The position numbers were made by a program, and so were the translations under genes. From contig DATESZ010000195.1 of assembly GCA_035283845.1 (NCBI GenBank), forward strand, positions 1 to 9,228: a DNA stretch of 9,228 bases, given 5' to 3'. This document shows positions 1-6,005 of the stretch, in pieces. Position 1 is the stretch's first letter. Each line of letters starts with the position of its first letter. The DNA comes from DATESZ01 sp035283845 (GTDB lineage Bacteria > Desulfobacterota > Syntrophia > Syntrophales > JACQWR01). Under the pieces are notes generated by a model, which saw only the letters and a list, made by a program, of their open reading frames with translations, was not told the DNA's origin and did not search any database.

Positions 1-834
1 CGCCGTCGGCCCCACACTGTCGCCCGCATTGTCACCCGTACAGTCGGCTATGACGCCAGGATTTTTCGGATCATCTTCGGGGAGGTGGAACACGATTTTC
101 ATCAGGTCGGAGCCGATGTCGGCAATTTTCGTGAATATGCCTCCGCAAATCCTCAAGGCGCTTGCTCCAAGAGACTCGCCGATGGCAAATCCGACAAAAG
201 ACGGGCCGGCCAGTTCTTTAGGCACAAAGGCAAGGATGCAGATCATGAAAAACAGTTCCACGCTGACCAACAAAAGGCCTACGCTCATCCCGGAGCGAAG
301 GCAAATGTTGATGATGTTCATGGGATCGCCGCCGAGGGAGGCGAAGGCGGCACGGGAGTTGGCAACCGTATTGATCCTGATGCCGAACCAGGCCACGCCG
401 TAGGAACCGAGGATGCCCATTACGGAACAGAAAAGGATTATCAGAACAGCGTTGAAAGGCGCACTCTGCAATCCGGCAAAATAATAAACGATGCAGATGG
501 CGATCAAGACCCATAGAAAAGCAAGGAATTTGCCCTGCTGCGTGAGATAGGTTTTACAGGTTTCCCAGATAATGGCGGACACATCGAGCATGGACTTGTG
601 GGCCGGCAGGTCTTTGGTCTGTTTGTATTGGATAAGCCCGAATATCATGCCTGTAGCGCAAATCACCAATCCCCAGTATAGAATCGAAAGACCCGCAACT
701 GTTCCCCCGGCAATATTAAAAATTACGTTGGAAAGATCGGGTAACTTTATGTCGGCTTCCCCGGCAAAAGCAGCGGAACCTGAAAAGGTCAGACCAAACG
801 CCGCAATAAATGACAAAAGACGATTTTTAACCAT
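1..834 (-). CDS. hppA: Membrane-bound proton/sodium-translocating pyrophosphatase, N-terminal part (runs off left edge)
   Basis: This enzyme hydrolyses pyrophosphate at the cytoplasmic face and uses the energy to pump H+ or Na+ across the inner membrane. The visible 278 codons read in frame to base 1. Residues about 1-24 look like a signal peptide ending in AFA, followed by GEAD. Several membrane segments follow (for example about 41-67, 103-120 and 125-150). The family core appears near residues 233-272: GGIFTKIADIGSD, then EDDPKNP, then IADCTGDNAGD. These are the acidic Mg-pyrophosphate-binding loops. The form DIGSDLMKIVFHLPEDDP, instead of the commoner DVGADLVGKVE, points to a divergent subclade. 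The start ATG has GGAGG (843-847) eight bases upstream; an in-frame ATG 15 bases earlier overlaps this site and was not chosen. The gene lies 24 bases after pth. K+ dependence and ion specificity cannot be judged because the deciding residues lie outside the window. Confidence 0.95.
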   Translation of the reverse strand, partial: MVKNRLLSFIAAFGLTFSGSAAFAGEADIKLPDLSNVIFNIAGGTVAGLSILYWGLVICATGMIFGLIQYKQTKDLPAHKSMLDVSAIIWETCKTYLTQQGKFLAFLWVLIAICIVYYFAGLQSAPFNAVLIILFCSVMGILGSYGVAWFGIRINTVANSRAAFASLGGDPMNIINICLRSGMSVGLLLVSVELFFMICILAFVPKELAGPSFVGFAIGESLGASALRICGGIFTKIADIGSDLMKIVFHLPEDDPKNPGVIADCTGDNAGDSVGPTA

Positions 835-842
835 ATACGTAA

Positions 843-847
843 CCTCC
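843..847 (-). promoter_or_regulatory. Shine-Dalgarno site of the pyrophosphatase gene
   Basis: The minus strand reads GGAGG eight bases before the ATG at 834. It decides between two in-frame ATG codons: the upstream one (849-847 side) would overlap the site itself. Confidence 0.75.
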
Positions 848-857
848 ATAGATAAAT

Positions 858-863
858 ATTATA
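858..863 (-). promoter_or_regulatory. Possible -10 element upstream of the pyrophosphatase gene
   Basis: The minus strand shows an exact TATAAT spanning the pth stop codon. No good -35 hexamer lies 16-18 bases upstream (best candidates TAAAAC or AAAACA). If used, transcription would start about 15-20 bases before the ATG, leaving just enough leader for the GGAGG site. The surrounding DNA is AT-rich, so a chance match is quite possible. Confidence 0.25.
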
Positions 864-1455
864 TAACTATCTCATTTATTGTTTTACCATGATACCTCTG
901 CATGGCGGTCTCGACGCCGGACAGGATGACTTCCCCTACGACATCGCACGCCACGGCAAGAATACTGGGCACGGCGTTTTGTTCTTCCTCCGCAAAAGGC
1001 GAAAGGACATATTTTTCCACCATTGCCTTGCGCATCGGTTTGCCTATGCCTATCCTTACCCTGATAAAATCAGCGCTGCCGACATGCTGAACGATGGACA
1101 TCAGCCCCTTATGTCCGCCTTCACCACCGCCTTTTTTCAAGCGAATCGTCTCGAAAGGCAAGTCCAGATCATCGTGAACTACTATCAGATCTTTAATATC
1201 TACCTTAAAATAGGAAACAAGCCTTTCAAGGGCGATCCCGCTTAAATTCATGTAGGTCTGAGGTTTAGCAAGGAGAACTGTCTCATTTCCTATTTTTCCC
1301 TTGCCGAACAAGGCCTCGAATCCTTGCTTTTTCAGCGGTATGTCGTGCCTGCCCGCCAGATAATCAAGGGTAAGAAACCCCAGGTTGTGCCTGCTGGATT
1401 GATACTGTTCCCCCGGATTTCCCAGGCCTGCTATCAGCTTCACTGGAGGGTCCAC
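859..1455 (-). CDS. pth: Peptidyl-tRNA hydrolase
   Basis: Pth cleaves the ester bond of peptidyl-tRNAs released from stalled ribosomes and so recycles tRNA in the cytoplasm. The 198-residue product has normal family length. The opening KLIAGLGNPG (Asn13), SRHNLGF with the catalytic His23, TYMNLSG (Asn70) and VHDDLDLP with the paired Asp at 95-96 are all present. In the GGEGGHKGL segment the residue after His is Lys116, where E. coli has Asn114; I believe other bacteria share this variant, so activity is probably retained. The first start is GTG at 1455 with GGGGA upstream; a second GTG at 1443 would begin directly at VKLIAGLGNPG and is a real alternative. An ATG at 1459 is out of frame. The gene follows rplY by 24 bases and is probably cotranscribed with it. 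Confidence 0.96.
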   Translation of the reverse strand: MDPPVKLIAGLGNPGEQYQSSRHNLGFLTLDYLAGRHDIPLKKQGFEALFGKGKIGNETVLLAKPQTYMNLSGIALERLVSYFKVDIKDLIVVHDDLDLPFETIRLKKGGGEGGHKGLMSIVQHVGSADFIRVRIGIGKPMRKAMVEKYVLSPFAEEEQNAVPSILAVACDVVGEVILSGVETAMQRYHGKTINEIVI

Positions 1456-1469
1456 CCATGAAGTTCCCC

Positions 1470-1489
1470 GGCAAAAGGCTTATTTTGCC
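1470..1489 (-). other. Small hairpin spanning the rplY stop codon
   Basis: A 7-bp perfect inverted repeat (GGCAAAA with TTTTGCC, six-base loop) straddles the end of rplY and lies just upstream of the pth start. There is no following U-run, so it does not look like an intrinsic terminator. It could slow ribosomes or tune pth expression, or be incidental. Confidence 0.35.
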
Positions 1490-2121
1490 TCTGGTTCTGC
1501 AGAACTCTCAACAGTTTCAGTTTCGGTTTCAGTCTCAGTTTCTTCCGTTGCCTGCTTGACGACTTTCATAACCGATACAGTGGCGATTACCACATCATCA
1601 GTGTCGAGGATGGTCGCACCCTCGATGGGGGCAATGTCCTGCACCTTAAATGAATTACCTATTTGCAGACCGCTTATATCAACGGCTATGAATTCGGGAC
1701 GCATTGCGGGAAGACAGGATACTTTCAATTCTCTTTTTAAATGATGGAGCTCGCCCCCTTCTATAACACCTATGGACTTGCCGGAAAGATGAACAGGGAT
1801 ATCAAAGGTCATCTTATGGTCCATGCTTATTTCATAAAAATCCGCATGGATATACCGCCTGCTCACAGGTTCAATCTGAAGCTCTTTGAGAATGGAAAGC
1901 TTTTCAAGCCTCTTGACCGGATCGTTAATGATCAACTTTATAAAGGTATTTTCCGCTTTTTTTCTTAAATTTGTAAGATCGGCTATGCTGACCGTAAGCA
2001 GTATCGTTTCTTTTCCCGGTCCGTAGAATACTGCCGGTATCAGACCATCGCTTCTAAACCTTCTTGAATATCCTTTTCCCGCAACTTCACGGATACGGGC
2101 ATTTAATTCGGTTACTTCCAT
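1480..2121 (-). CDS. rplY: 50S ribosomal protein bL25, long Ctc/TL5 form
   Basis: bL25 binds 5S rRNA in the central protuberance of the large subunit. The product is 213 residues: an N-terminal 5S-binding domain (about 1-90, with RSDGLIPAVFYGPG), a C-terminal TL5/Ctc domain (about 95-185, with HADFYEI and VSCLPAMRPEFIAVDIS), and an acidic tail of alternating Thr-Glu ending EPEAK. The start is ATG at 2121, with a perfect AGGAGG (2128-2133) six bases upstream. A longer reading from TTG at 2139 would translate that Shine-Dalgarno site as Arg-Arg, so it was rejected. The prs stop codon (2132-2134) overlaps the ribosome site and lies 10 bases before the start, suggesting translational coupling. 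Confidence 0.95.
   Translation of the reverse strand: MEVTELNARIREVAGKGYSRRFRSDGLIPAVFYGPGKETILLTVSIADLTNLRKKAENTFIKLIINDPVKRLEKLSILKELQIEPVSRRYIHADFYEISMDHKMTFDIPVHLSGKSIGVIEGGELHHLKRELKVSCLPAMRPEFIAVDISGLQIGNSFKVQDIAPIEGATILDTDDVVIATVSVMKVVKQATEETETETETETVESSAEPEAK
1512..1541 (-). repeat. Hexanucleotide tandem repeat encoding the Thr-Glu tail of bL25
   Basis: Five 6-base units (plus-strand consensus CAGTTT, with variants CGGTTT and CAGTCT) encode alternating Thr and Glu near the C-terminus of rplY. Unit number can change without shifting the frame. The tail lies outside the folded domains, so length change is probably tolerated. Confidence 0.8.
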
Positions 2122-2131
2122 TTCAAGCCTC

Positions 2132-3073
2132 CTAAACAAAAAGTGAACTCACTGATTCATTATAATAGATACGTTTCACCGCCTCGCTCAACAAACCGGC
2201 AACAGAAAGGACGGTAATGCGTTTGCATGCCTTTGCCTTATCCCGGAGAGGGATCGTATCGGTAACAATAACCTCTTTGATATTTGATTTTTCAATGTTT
2301 TCTATGGCAAGGCCAGAAAGAACGGGATGAGTGCAACATGCAGAAATCTGAGTGGCGCCAGCCTCCTCAAGGGCTTGGGCGGCCTGGATCACTGTGCCTG
2401 CCGTATCGATCATATCGTCCAGAATGATTACACTGCTTCCTTTTACATTACCAATAATATTCATTACATGGGCTTCATTAGGGCCCTCTCTTCGTTTATC
2501 GATAATGGCGAGATTAGCGCCTAACCTACTTCCAAAGGCCCTGGCCCTGGCCACGCCGCCCGTGTCTGGGGAGACAATAACCATGTTGTCCTGGTAGTAG
2601 CTTTTCAAATATTCCAGAAGTACCGGCGTGGCGAAAAGATTGTCTACGGGGATATTGAAAAAACCCTGGATCTGTCCGGTATGAAGGTCCATGGCTAAGA
2701 CGCGGTTAGCCCCCGCCGTAGTTATGAGATCGGCGATTAGTTTTGCAGTAATCGGCGCCCTCGGAGCGACCTTCCTGTCCTGCCTGGCATATCCGTAATA
2801 GGGTATCACGGCAGTGATGCGATCGGCAGAGGCCCTCTTCATGGCATCAATCATGATGAGAAGTTCCATGCAGGTCACGTTGACGGGCGGGCAGGTAGAC
2901 TGAATAATAAAGACATCCATGCCGCGTACATTTTCGTCAATCTCCACCCTTGTTTCTCCGTCACTGAATGTTGTGACATTGGCCATGCCAAGGGGCACGC
3001 CCAAGTTTTCCGATATTTTCCTTGCCAGCGGCACATTGGCATTGCCGGAAAAAATTCTTATTTTTTCGAGCAT
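2132..3073 (-). CDS. prs: Ribose-phosphate pyrophosphokinase (PRPP synthase)
   Basis: Prs transfers pyrophosphate from ATP to ribose 5-phosphate, making PRPP for purine, pyrimidine, NAD, histidine and tryptophan synthesis. The 313-residue product matches class I enzymes in length. Key parts are the early FSDGE segment (36-40), YYGYARQDRK (92-101) for ATP binding, MDLHTGQIQGFF with the metal-binding His131, the flexible-loop DKRR (Lys193) and the PRPP-binding loop DDMIDTAGT (219-227). The start ATG has AAAGGA a few bases upstream. It follows tRNA-Gln by 65 bases, a stretch that carries a heptamer repeat, and its stop codon overlaps the ribosome site of rplY. The gene order prs, rplY, pth is common in proteobacteria. 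Confidence 0.97.
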   Translation of the reverse strand: MLEKIRIFSGNANVPLARKISENLGVPLGMANVTTFSDGETRVEIDENVRGMDVFIIQSTCPPVNVTCMELLIMIDAMKRASADRITAVIPYYGYARQDRKVAPRAPITAKLIADLITTAGANRVLAMDLHTGQIQGFFNIPVDNLFATPVLLEYLKSYYQDNMVIVSPDTGGVARARAFGSRLGANLAIIDKRREGPNEAHVMNIIGNVKGSSVIILDDMIDTAGTVIQAAQALEEAGATQISACCTHPVLSGLAIENIEKSNIKEVIVTDTIPLRDKAKACKRITVLSVAGLLSEAVKRIYYNESVSSLFV

Positions 3074-3086
3074 CCTGTTCCTTTCA

Positions 3087-3128
3087 CACTCCTTACTCCT
3101 TACTCCTCACGCTTCACTTTTCACGCTT
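3087..3128 (-). repeat. Six-unit degenerate heptamer repeat in the prs leader
   Basis: On the minus strand, consecutive 7-mers read AAGCGTG, AAAAGTG, AAGCGTG, AGGAGTA, AGGAGTA, AGGAGTG. The patch fills most of the gap between tRNA-Gln and prs. It ends 13 bases before the prs ATG and is purine-rich on the transcribed strand, so it could influence leader structure or ribosome access. Confidence 0.8.
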
Positions 3129-3138
3129 TACTATCCGG

Positions 3139-3210
3139 CTGGGGCGGGAGGATTCGAACCTCCGAATGCAGGAACCAAAGTCCTGTGTCTTGCCGCTTGA
3201 CGACGCCCCA
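3139..3210 (-). tRNA. tRNA-Gln (anticodon TTG)
   Basis: The minus-strand sequence folds as a complete 72-base cloverleaf: a 7-bp acceptor stem (TGGGGCG with CGCCCCA), a GTC/GAC D stem with a nine-base loop, anticodon stem CAGGA/TCCTG around loop CTTTGGT (anticodon TTG), a five-base variable loop, and T stem GGAGG/CCTCC with loop TTCGAAT. The discriminator base is G, as in E. coli tRNA-Gln. The 3' CCA is not encoded: the genome reads CCG, so the CCA end must be completed by tRNA nucleotidyltransferase. The gene begins 18 bases after the ispE stop codon and is probably released from the ispE-prs transcript by RNase P and 3' processing. Confidence 0.96.
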
Positions 3211-3228
3211 TTTTTATCGTTTTCGCAA

Positions 3229-4083
3229 TCAGATGGAATGGGCGAGGCAAACCCACCATTTCCCTGACACCTCTTTTGTCAGTGCTTCTTTTGCCTTTAG
3301 CGCCCGGTCTTCTCTTTCAAAAATTCCAAAAACAGTCGGGCCGCTTCCCGACATCAGGGCGCCCCGGGCGCCGCATCTTAACAAAGCCTTCTTTAACTGA
3401 TTTAACTGGGGGTGAAGATTAAGCGTAACCCCTTCCAAATCATTTTTGAGTCCTTCTATCAGGTTGTTGCCCGTCCTTATCTGAAAGCGCGGGATGCTAT
3501 AATTTATAGTGTCTTTTGTCAATCCTAAATTAAGACCCTCATAAATCGCCTTTGTAGATACGGAGAAACCGGGATTGACAAGAAGGAACCACAGGGGAGG
3601 AATATTTTCGGCGGCTTGCAGGATATCTCCTACACCAAAGGCCCAGGCCGTTTTCCCAAAAAGAAAAAAAGGGACATCCGCCCCTAATTCTTTGCCTATT
3701 TTAATCAACTCTCCCTTACTTAAGCCCTTGCCCAGCATCTCATTCAAGGAAATAAGGGTTGTCGCCGCGTTTGAGCTTCCGCCACCCAGTCCCGCCGCCA
3801 CCGGAATCTTCTTTTTTATGGAAATGGCGACGCCCTTTTCATAGGAGACACGCGATAGGTATGCTTTTGCCGCCCGGTAAACAATATTCCTCTCGTCCAC
3901 CGGAAGGTCGCTGCCGGGACATTTAAGGGTAAGTCCCCCCCCCCTCGCGCCAAGGGAAAAGGTCATTTCATCGCAAAGACTTATTTTCTGCATCAGTGTC
4001 GCTATGTCATGATAACCGTCCTCCCGTTTCCTGAGAACGGCAAGGTGAAGGTTAACCTTGGCCGGCGATAGTTTTTTTATCAT
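3229..4083 (-). CDS. ispE: 4-diphosphocytidyl-2-C-methyl-D-erythritol kinase
   Basis: IspE is the ATP-dependent kinase of the non-mevalonate (MEP) isoprenoid pathway, phosphorylating the 2-hydroxyl of CDP-methylerythritol. The 284-residue product is a GHMP-family kinase: SPAKVNLHL at residues 6-14 (Lys9 matching the catalytic Lys), GLGGGSSNAA at 98-107 (ATP-binding loop), GADVPFF with the catalytic Asp136, and GALMSGSGPTVFG at 241-253 (C-terminal glycine motif). I start at ATG 4083, which has AAGGG seven bases upstream; a longer reading from TTG at 4098 would translate that site. A run of ten G residues (3935-3944) encodes Gly-Gly-Gly near residue 49. The gene stands directly after a clpB remnant that carries a good promoter, and leads into tRNA-Gln and prs. 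Confidence 0.96.
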   Translation of the reverse strand: MIKKLSPAKVNLHLAVLRKREDGYHDIATLMQKISLCDEMTFSLGARGGGLTLKCPGSDLPVDERNIVYRAAKAYLSRVSYEKGVAISIKKKIPVAAGLGGGSSNAATTLISLNEMLGKGLSKGELIKIGKELGADVPFFLFGKTAWAFGVGDILQAAENIPPLWFLLVNPGFSVSTKAIYEGLNLGLTKDTINYSIPRFQIRTGNNLIEGLKNDLEGVTLNLHPQLNQLKKALLRCGARGALMSGSGPTVFGIFEREDRALKAKEALTKEVSGKWWVCLAHSI

Positions 4084-4231
4084 TAATAACCCTTGCAAGG
4101 TTGTCGAGGATCAGTTTCTGTAGCGCCATTTTTAACGGTCTTGCTCCGTAGATGCTGCCGAATCCGTTCTCAACTATATAATTTTTAGCCTTTTCTGTCA
4201 ATCCGATGGTCAACTTCCGTTCCGCAAGTCT
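4052..4231 (-). pseudogene. clpB: C-terminal remnant of a ClpB-type AAA+ chaperone
   Basis: Reading the minus strand gives 59 codons and a TAA, beginning RLAERKLTIGLTEKAKN and containing YGARPLKMALQKLILDNLAR (from residue 28). This matches the small D2 C-terminal domain of ClpB/Hsp104 disaggregases, where the YGARPLKRAIQ-type segment (sensor-2 Arg) is the family hallmark. Everything before it, about 800 residues in ClpB, is missing: an in-frame TAA stands two codons upstream and the stop codon of the 8-TM gene 14 bases beyond the remnant. The usual last 20-30 residues also seem absent, since the frame runs into ispE as NDKKTIAGQG and stops. No start codon with a ribosome site was found, so it is probably not translated. 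A ClpA/ClpC origin is less likely but possible. Confidence 0.8.
4173..4201 (-). promoter_or_regulatory. Probable sigma-70 promoter for ispE and downstream genes
   Basis: The minus strand has TTGACA (4201-4196), a 17-base spacer and TATAGT (4178-4173), one mismatch from consensus overall. A start near 4166 would leave a leader of about 83 bases before the ispE ATG. The site lies within the clpB-derived codons. It would give the housekeeping genes their own promoter despite the accessory operon upstream. Confidence 0.65.
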
Positions 4232-4245
4232 TTAGGGTATCTCCT

Positions 4246-5265
4246 TTAAAAAGCCAGTAGCAAGTGGATAGACAAAATGGTCACCCCGCCGGCCAGCAGG
4301 GCGCCTGACCATGTCAGCAGTTTTACCATTTTCCCGCTTAAGGTTTCGTTAACCTCCCCGTATCCGGCCAGGGAGACGACCCAGAAATAAATCAGTAACA
4401 GTATAAGTCCCATAAAAATCATGCTCACTGACAAAAGGGCATCCCATACCTCCTGTCCCAGGCAAAAGACGCAGTGATGAAAGGAGGTACCCAGAAAGAG
4501 GGGGCTTATTTTAGTGTGAAGGGCCAAGACAAATACGGCAACAAGAAAAATGATGATCAGTGTTTCAGAGATCAACAGAGATTTTTTCCCAAACCATCTT
4601 CCTTTTTTAGAAGAGGCGCTTCTCTTCTGGGCAATGAGGAAGAAAACTATCTCTCCCACGATAAAGAGCACGAGAACATAGAAAATGGCAACCCACAACC
4701 AGGTGGAGGCGGTAATAACCTGGGGAGCAGACTTTGCTGGAGCATCAAAGAGCGATGTGCAGCAGGAGATCTGACGGGGGGGAGTCGAAAAGAAAAAGGA
4801 GGTGTCCAGAATTGTTTCCAGAAGGATTAATATGCCCAAGGGGGTAAGAAAGGTCATTTTTTGCTTCATAAAGGGTTGTGTAATCACTTTACGATCCAAG
4901 TAATTCAGGAACAACCAATACCCGTAAAGGGGGAGCATCGCCGGCTTCAGACCACTTGCAATATAGGAGAGGGGGGCGTTGATGTTATGCACCCCCACAA
5001 GACACATGGCGCCAGGAATGGAGATGATCATGCTGTGAAGGGTCCAGAACCACAGGGGAACCATCAGAAATCTCAAGATGAATCCCAGGGACAACACGGT
5101 AATGATCAGATAGACCCTTTTCTCCAGACGATACTGTTCTTCCGCCTGGCTGGTGATATCCCACCTCCTCCATACATGGAAGCCGTTTAGGGCGGCGACA
5201 AGCCCAATAAGGAGAGAGAAAAATGAACAGACAAGATAGGTGATGATGTAGTTATTCAGGATCAT
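4246..5265 (-). CDS. Predicted 8-TM membrane protein with extracytoplasmic Cys/His motifs
   Basis: I do not recognise a named family. The 339-residue protein has about eight hydrophobic segments (roughly 5-30, 51-80, 107-121, 139-158, 188-211, 229-250, 277-300 and 315-338). Arg/Lys-rich loops at 33-50, 125-136 and 213-228 should be cytoplasmic. That places three other loops outside: one with GAMCLVGVHN (Cys88, His93), one with SCCTS (Cys168-Cys169), and one with HHCVFC (His263, His264, Cys265, Cys268). Such exposed Cys/His groups could bind a metal or take part in thiol-disulfide exchange. The gene follows the ATPase gene by 37 bases and is the last intact gene of the accessory operon; AAGGGA stands about 11 bases before the ATG. 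It is probably a partner of the ABC transporter, perhaps a metal or electron donor or acceptor; this is inference. Confidence 0.75.
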   Translation of the reverse strand: MILNNYIITYLVCSFFSLLIGLVAALNGFHVWRRWDITSQAEEQYRLEKRVYLIITVLSLGFILRFLMVPLWFWTLHSMIISIPGAMCLVGVHNINAPLSYIASGLKPAMLPLYGYWLFLNYLDRKVITQPFMKQKMTFLTPLGILILLETILDTSFFFSTPPRQISCCTSLFDAPAKSAPQVITASTWLWVAIFYVLVLFIVGEIVFFLIAQKRSASSKKGRWFGKKSLLISETLIIIFLVAVFVLALHTKISPLFLGTSFHHCVFCLGQEVWDALLSVSMIFMGLILLLIYFWVVSLAGYGEVNETLSGKMVKLLTWSGALLAGGVTILSIHLLLAF

Positions 5266-5290
5266 GGATATTATTCCCTTATAGACTGTC

Positions 5291-5311
5291 TTCCATTACC
5301 CATTACTCATT
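5291..5311 (-). repeat. Three-unit heptamer repeat at the ATPase stop codon
   Basis: The minus strand reads AATGAGT, AATGGGT, AATGGAA in direct succession. The last two residues (Asn-Glu) and the stop codon of the ATPase gene lie within it. It resembles, but does not match, the heptamer patch upstream of prs. Confidence 0.6.
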
Positions 5312-5986
5312 CCGCCTGCCGTCAAGTATCTTTCCCGAGTCTAAATACACTGTCCGATCCACCAGCCCGGCCATCGGGGTTTGCAGCTCATGGGAGGATA
5401 CAACAATTGTTTTTCCCCTTTTTTTCAATTCTCTTAAGATATCAATGACCATCCTGACATGTCCCATGTCTATGTTGGAGAGGGGTTCATCGGCCAGAAT
5501 AATCTCAGGGTCGTTGATTAGCGCCCGGGCAATAGCCGCTCGCTGCTGCTCCCCACCACTTAACTCGTTGGCCATAAAGTCTGCCCGCGTTTCGAGATTC
5601 AACTCTTCGAGGAGCTTCATAGCCCTGATTCTCCGTTCCTTCTCCGAGATGCCCTGCGGTAAGAGGGGAAAAGATACGTTTTCCCATGTGGAGTATCCTG
5701 TCAGGAGGTTGAATTGTTGAAAGATGAAACCGATCTTTTCTCTCCTTATGGCAGCGAGGAAATGGTCGGGAAAGTGGGATACCTCCTGGCCTGCAAGCCA
5801 GAGCCGCCCCTCTGTGATCCTGGTCAGACAACCGATGATATTTAACATCGTGGACTTGCCCGATCCGGAGGGGCCGCTAAGCACCACCATCTCCTCTTTT
5901 TTGACTTCGAGTGAGACATCGTTGAGGGCCCTCACCTTCACCTTACCTGATTGGTATTTTTTTGTTACCTTTTCTATCTTGATCAT
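5303..5986 (-). CDS. ABC transporter ATP-binding protein, MacB/LolD type
   Basis: This is the cytoplasmic ATPase that drives the adjacent FtsX/MacB-type permease. The 227-residue protein has a complete ABC fold: Walker A GPSGSGKS (38-45), Q-loop Gln90, signature LSGGEQQ (142-148), Walker B IILADE (162-167) and switch His199. All catalytic residues are present. Length and the segment FIFQQFNLLTGYSTWENVSFPLL are typical of the LolD/MacB/FtsE class, which couples to four-TM mechanotransmitting permeases rather than channel-type importers. The ATG has GAGGGAG about 11 bases upstream and lies 19 bases after the permease stop, so the two are cotranscribed. The stop codon falls inside a short heptamer repeat. 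Whether it also serves the ABC-2 permeases upstream is unknown; those normally use a different ATPase class. Confidence 0.95.
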   Translation of the reverse strand: MIKIEKVTKKYQSGKVKVRALNDVSLEVKKEEMVVLSGPSGSGKSTMLNIIGCLTRITEGRLWLAGQEVSHFPDHFLAAIRREKIGFIFQQFNLLTGYSTWENVSFPLLPQGISEKERRIRAMKLLEELNLETRADFMANELSGGEQQRAAIARALINDPEIILADEPLSNIDMGHVRMVIDILRELKKRGKTIVVSSHELQTPMAGLVDRTVYLDSGKILDGRRNE

Positions 5987-6005
5987 AAAAGCACTGCTCC
6001 CTCGC

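Noticed and set aside
85..516. Plus-strand open frame of 143 codons
   Set aside because: Antisense to the pyrophosphatase gene, whose minus-strand reading carries the family signature throughout.
889..1245. Plus-strand open frame of 118 codons
   Set aside because: Antisense to pth, which has all its catalytic residues.
1470..1489. Intrinsic terminator between rplY and pth
   Set aside because: The hairpin is AT-rich and lacks a U-run on the transcribed strand; pth follows only 24 bases after rplY.
1512..1541. Tandem array near the end of rplY considered as a CRISPR or regulatory repeat
   Set aside because: Units are only six bases with no spacers and are explained by the Thr-Glu coding tail.
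2122..2139. Longer rplY start at TTG 2139
   Set aside because: The extra codons are the Shine-Dalgarno AGGAGG itself; ATG 2121 has ideal spacing and begins the family's normal N-terminus.
4052..4231. Clp-like frame as a functional small gene
   Set aside because: No start codon with a ribosome site, two stop codons immediately upstream, and only the last domain of a much larger protein is present.
4474..4830. Plus-strand open frame of 118 codons
   Set aside because: Antisense to the 8-TM gene; the product is low-complexity and lacks motifs, as expected for a shadow of a hydrophobic coding strand.
5505..5831. Minus-strand open frame of 108 codons in another frame of the ATPase gene
   Set aside because: Fully inside a gene with intact Walker, signature and switch motifs; no ribosome site or recognisable product.
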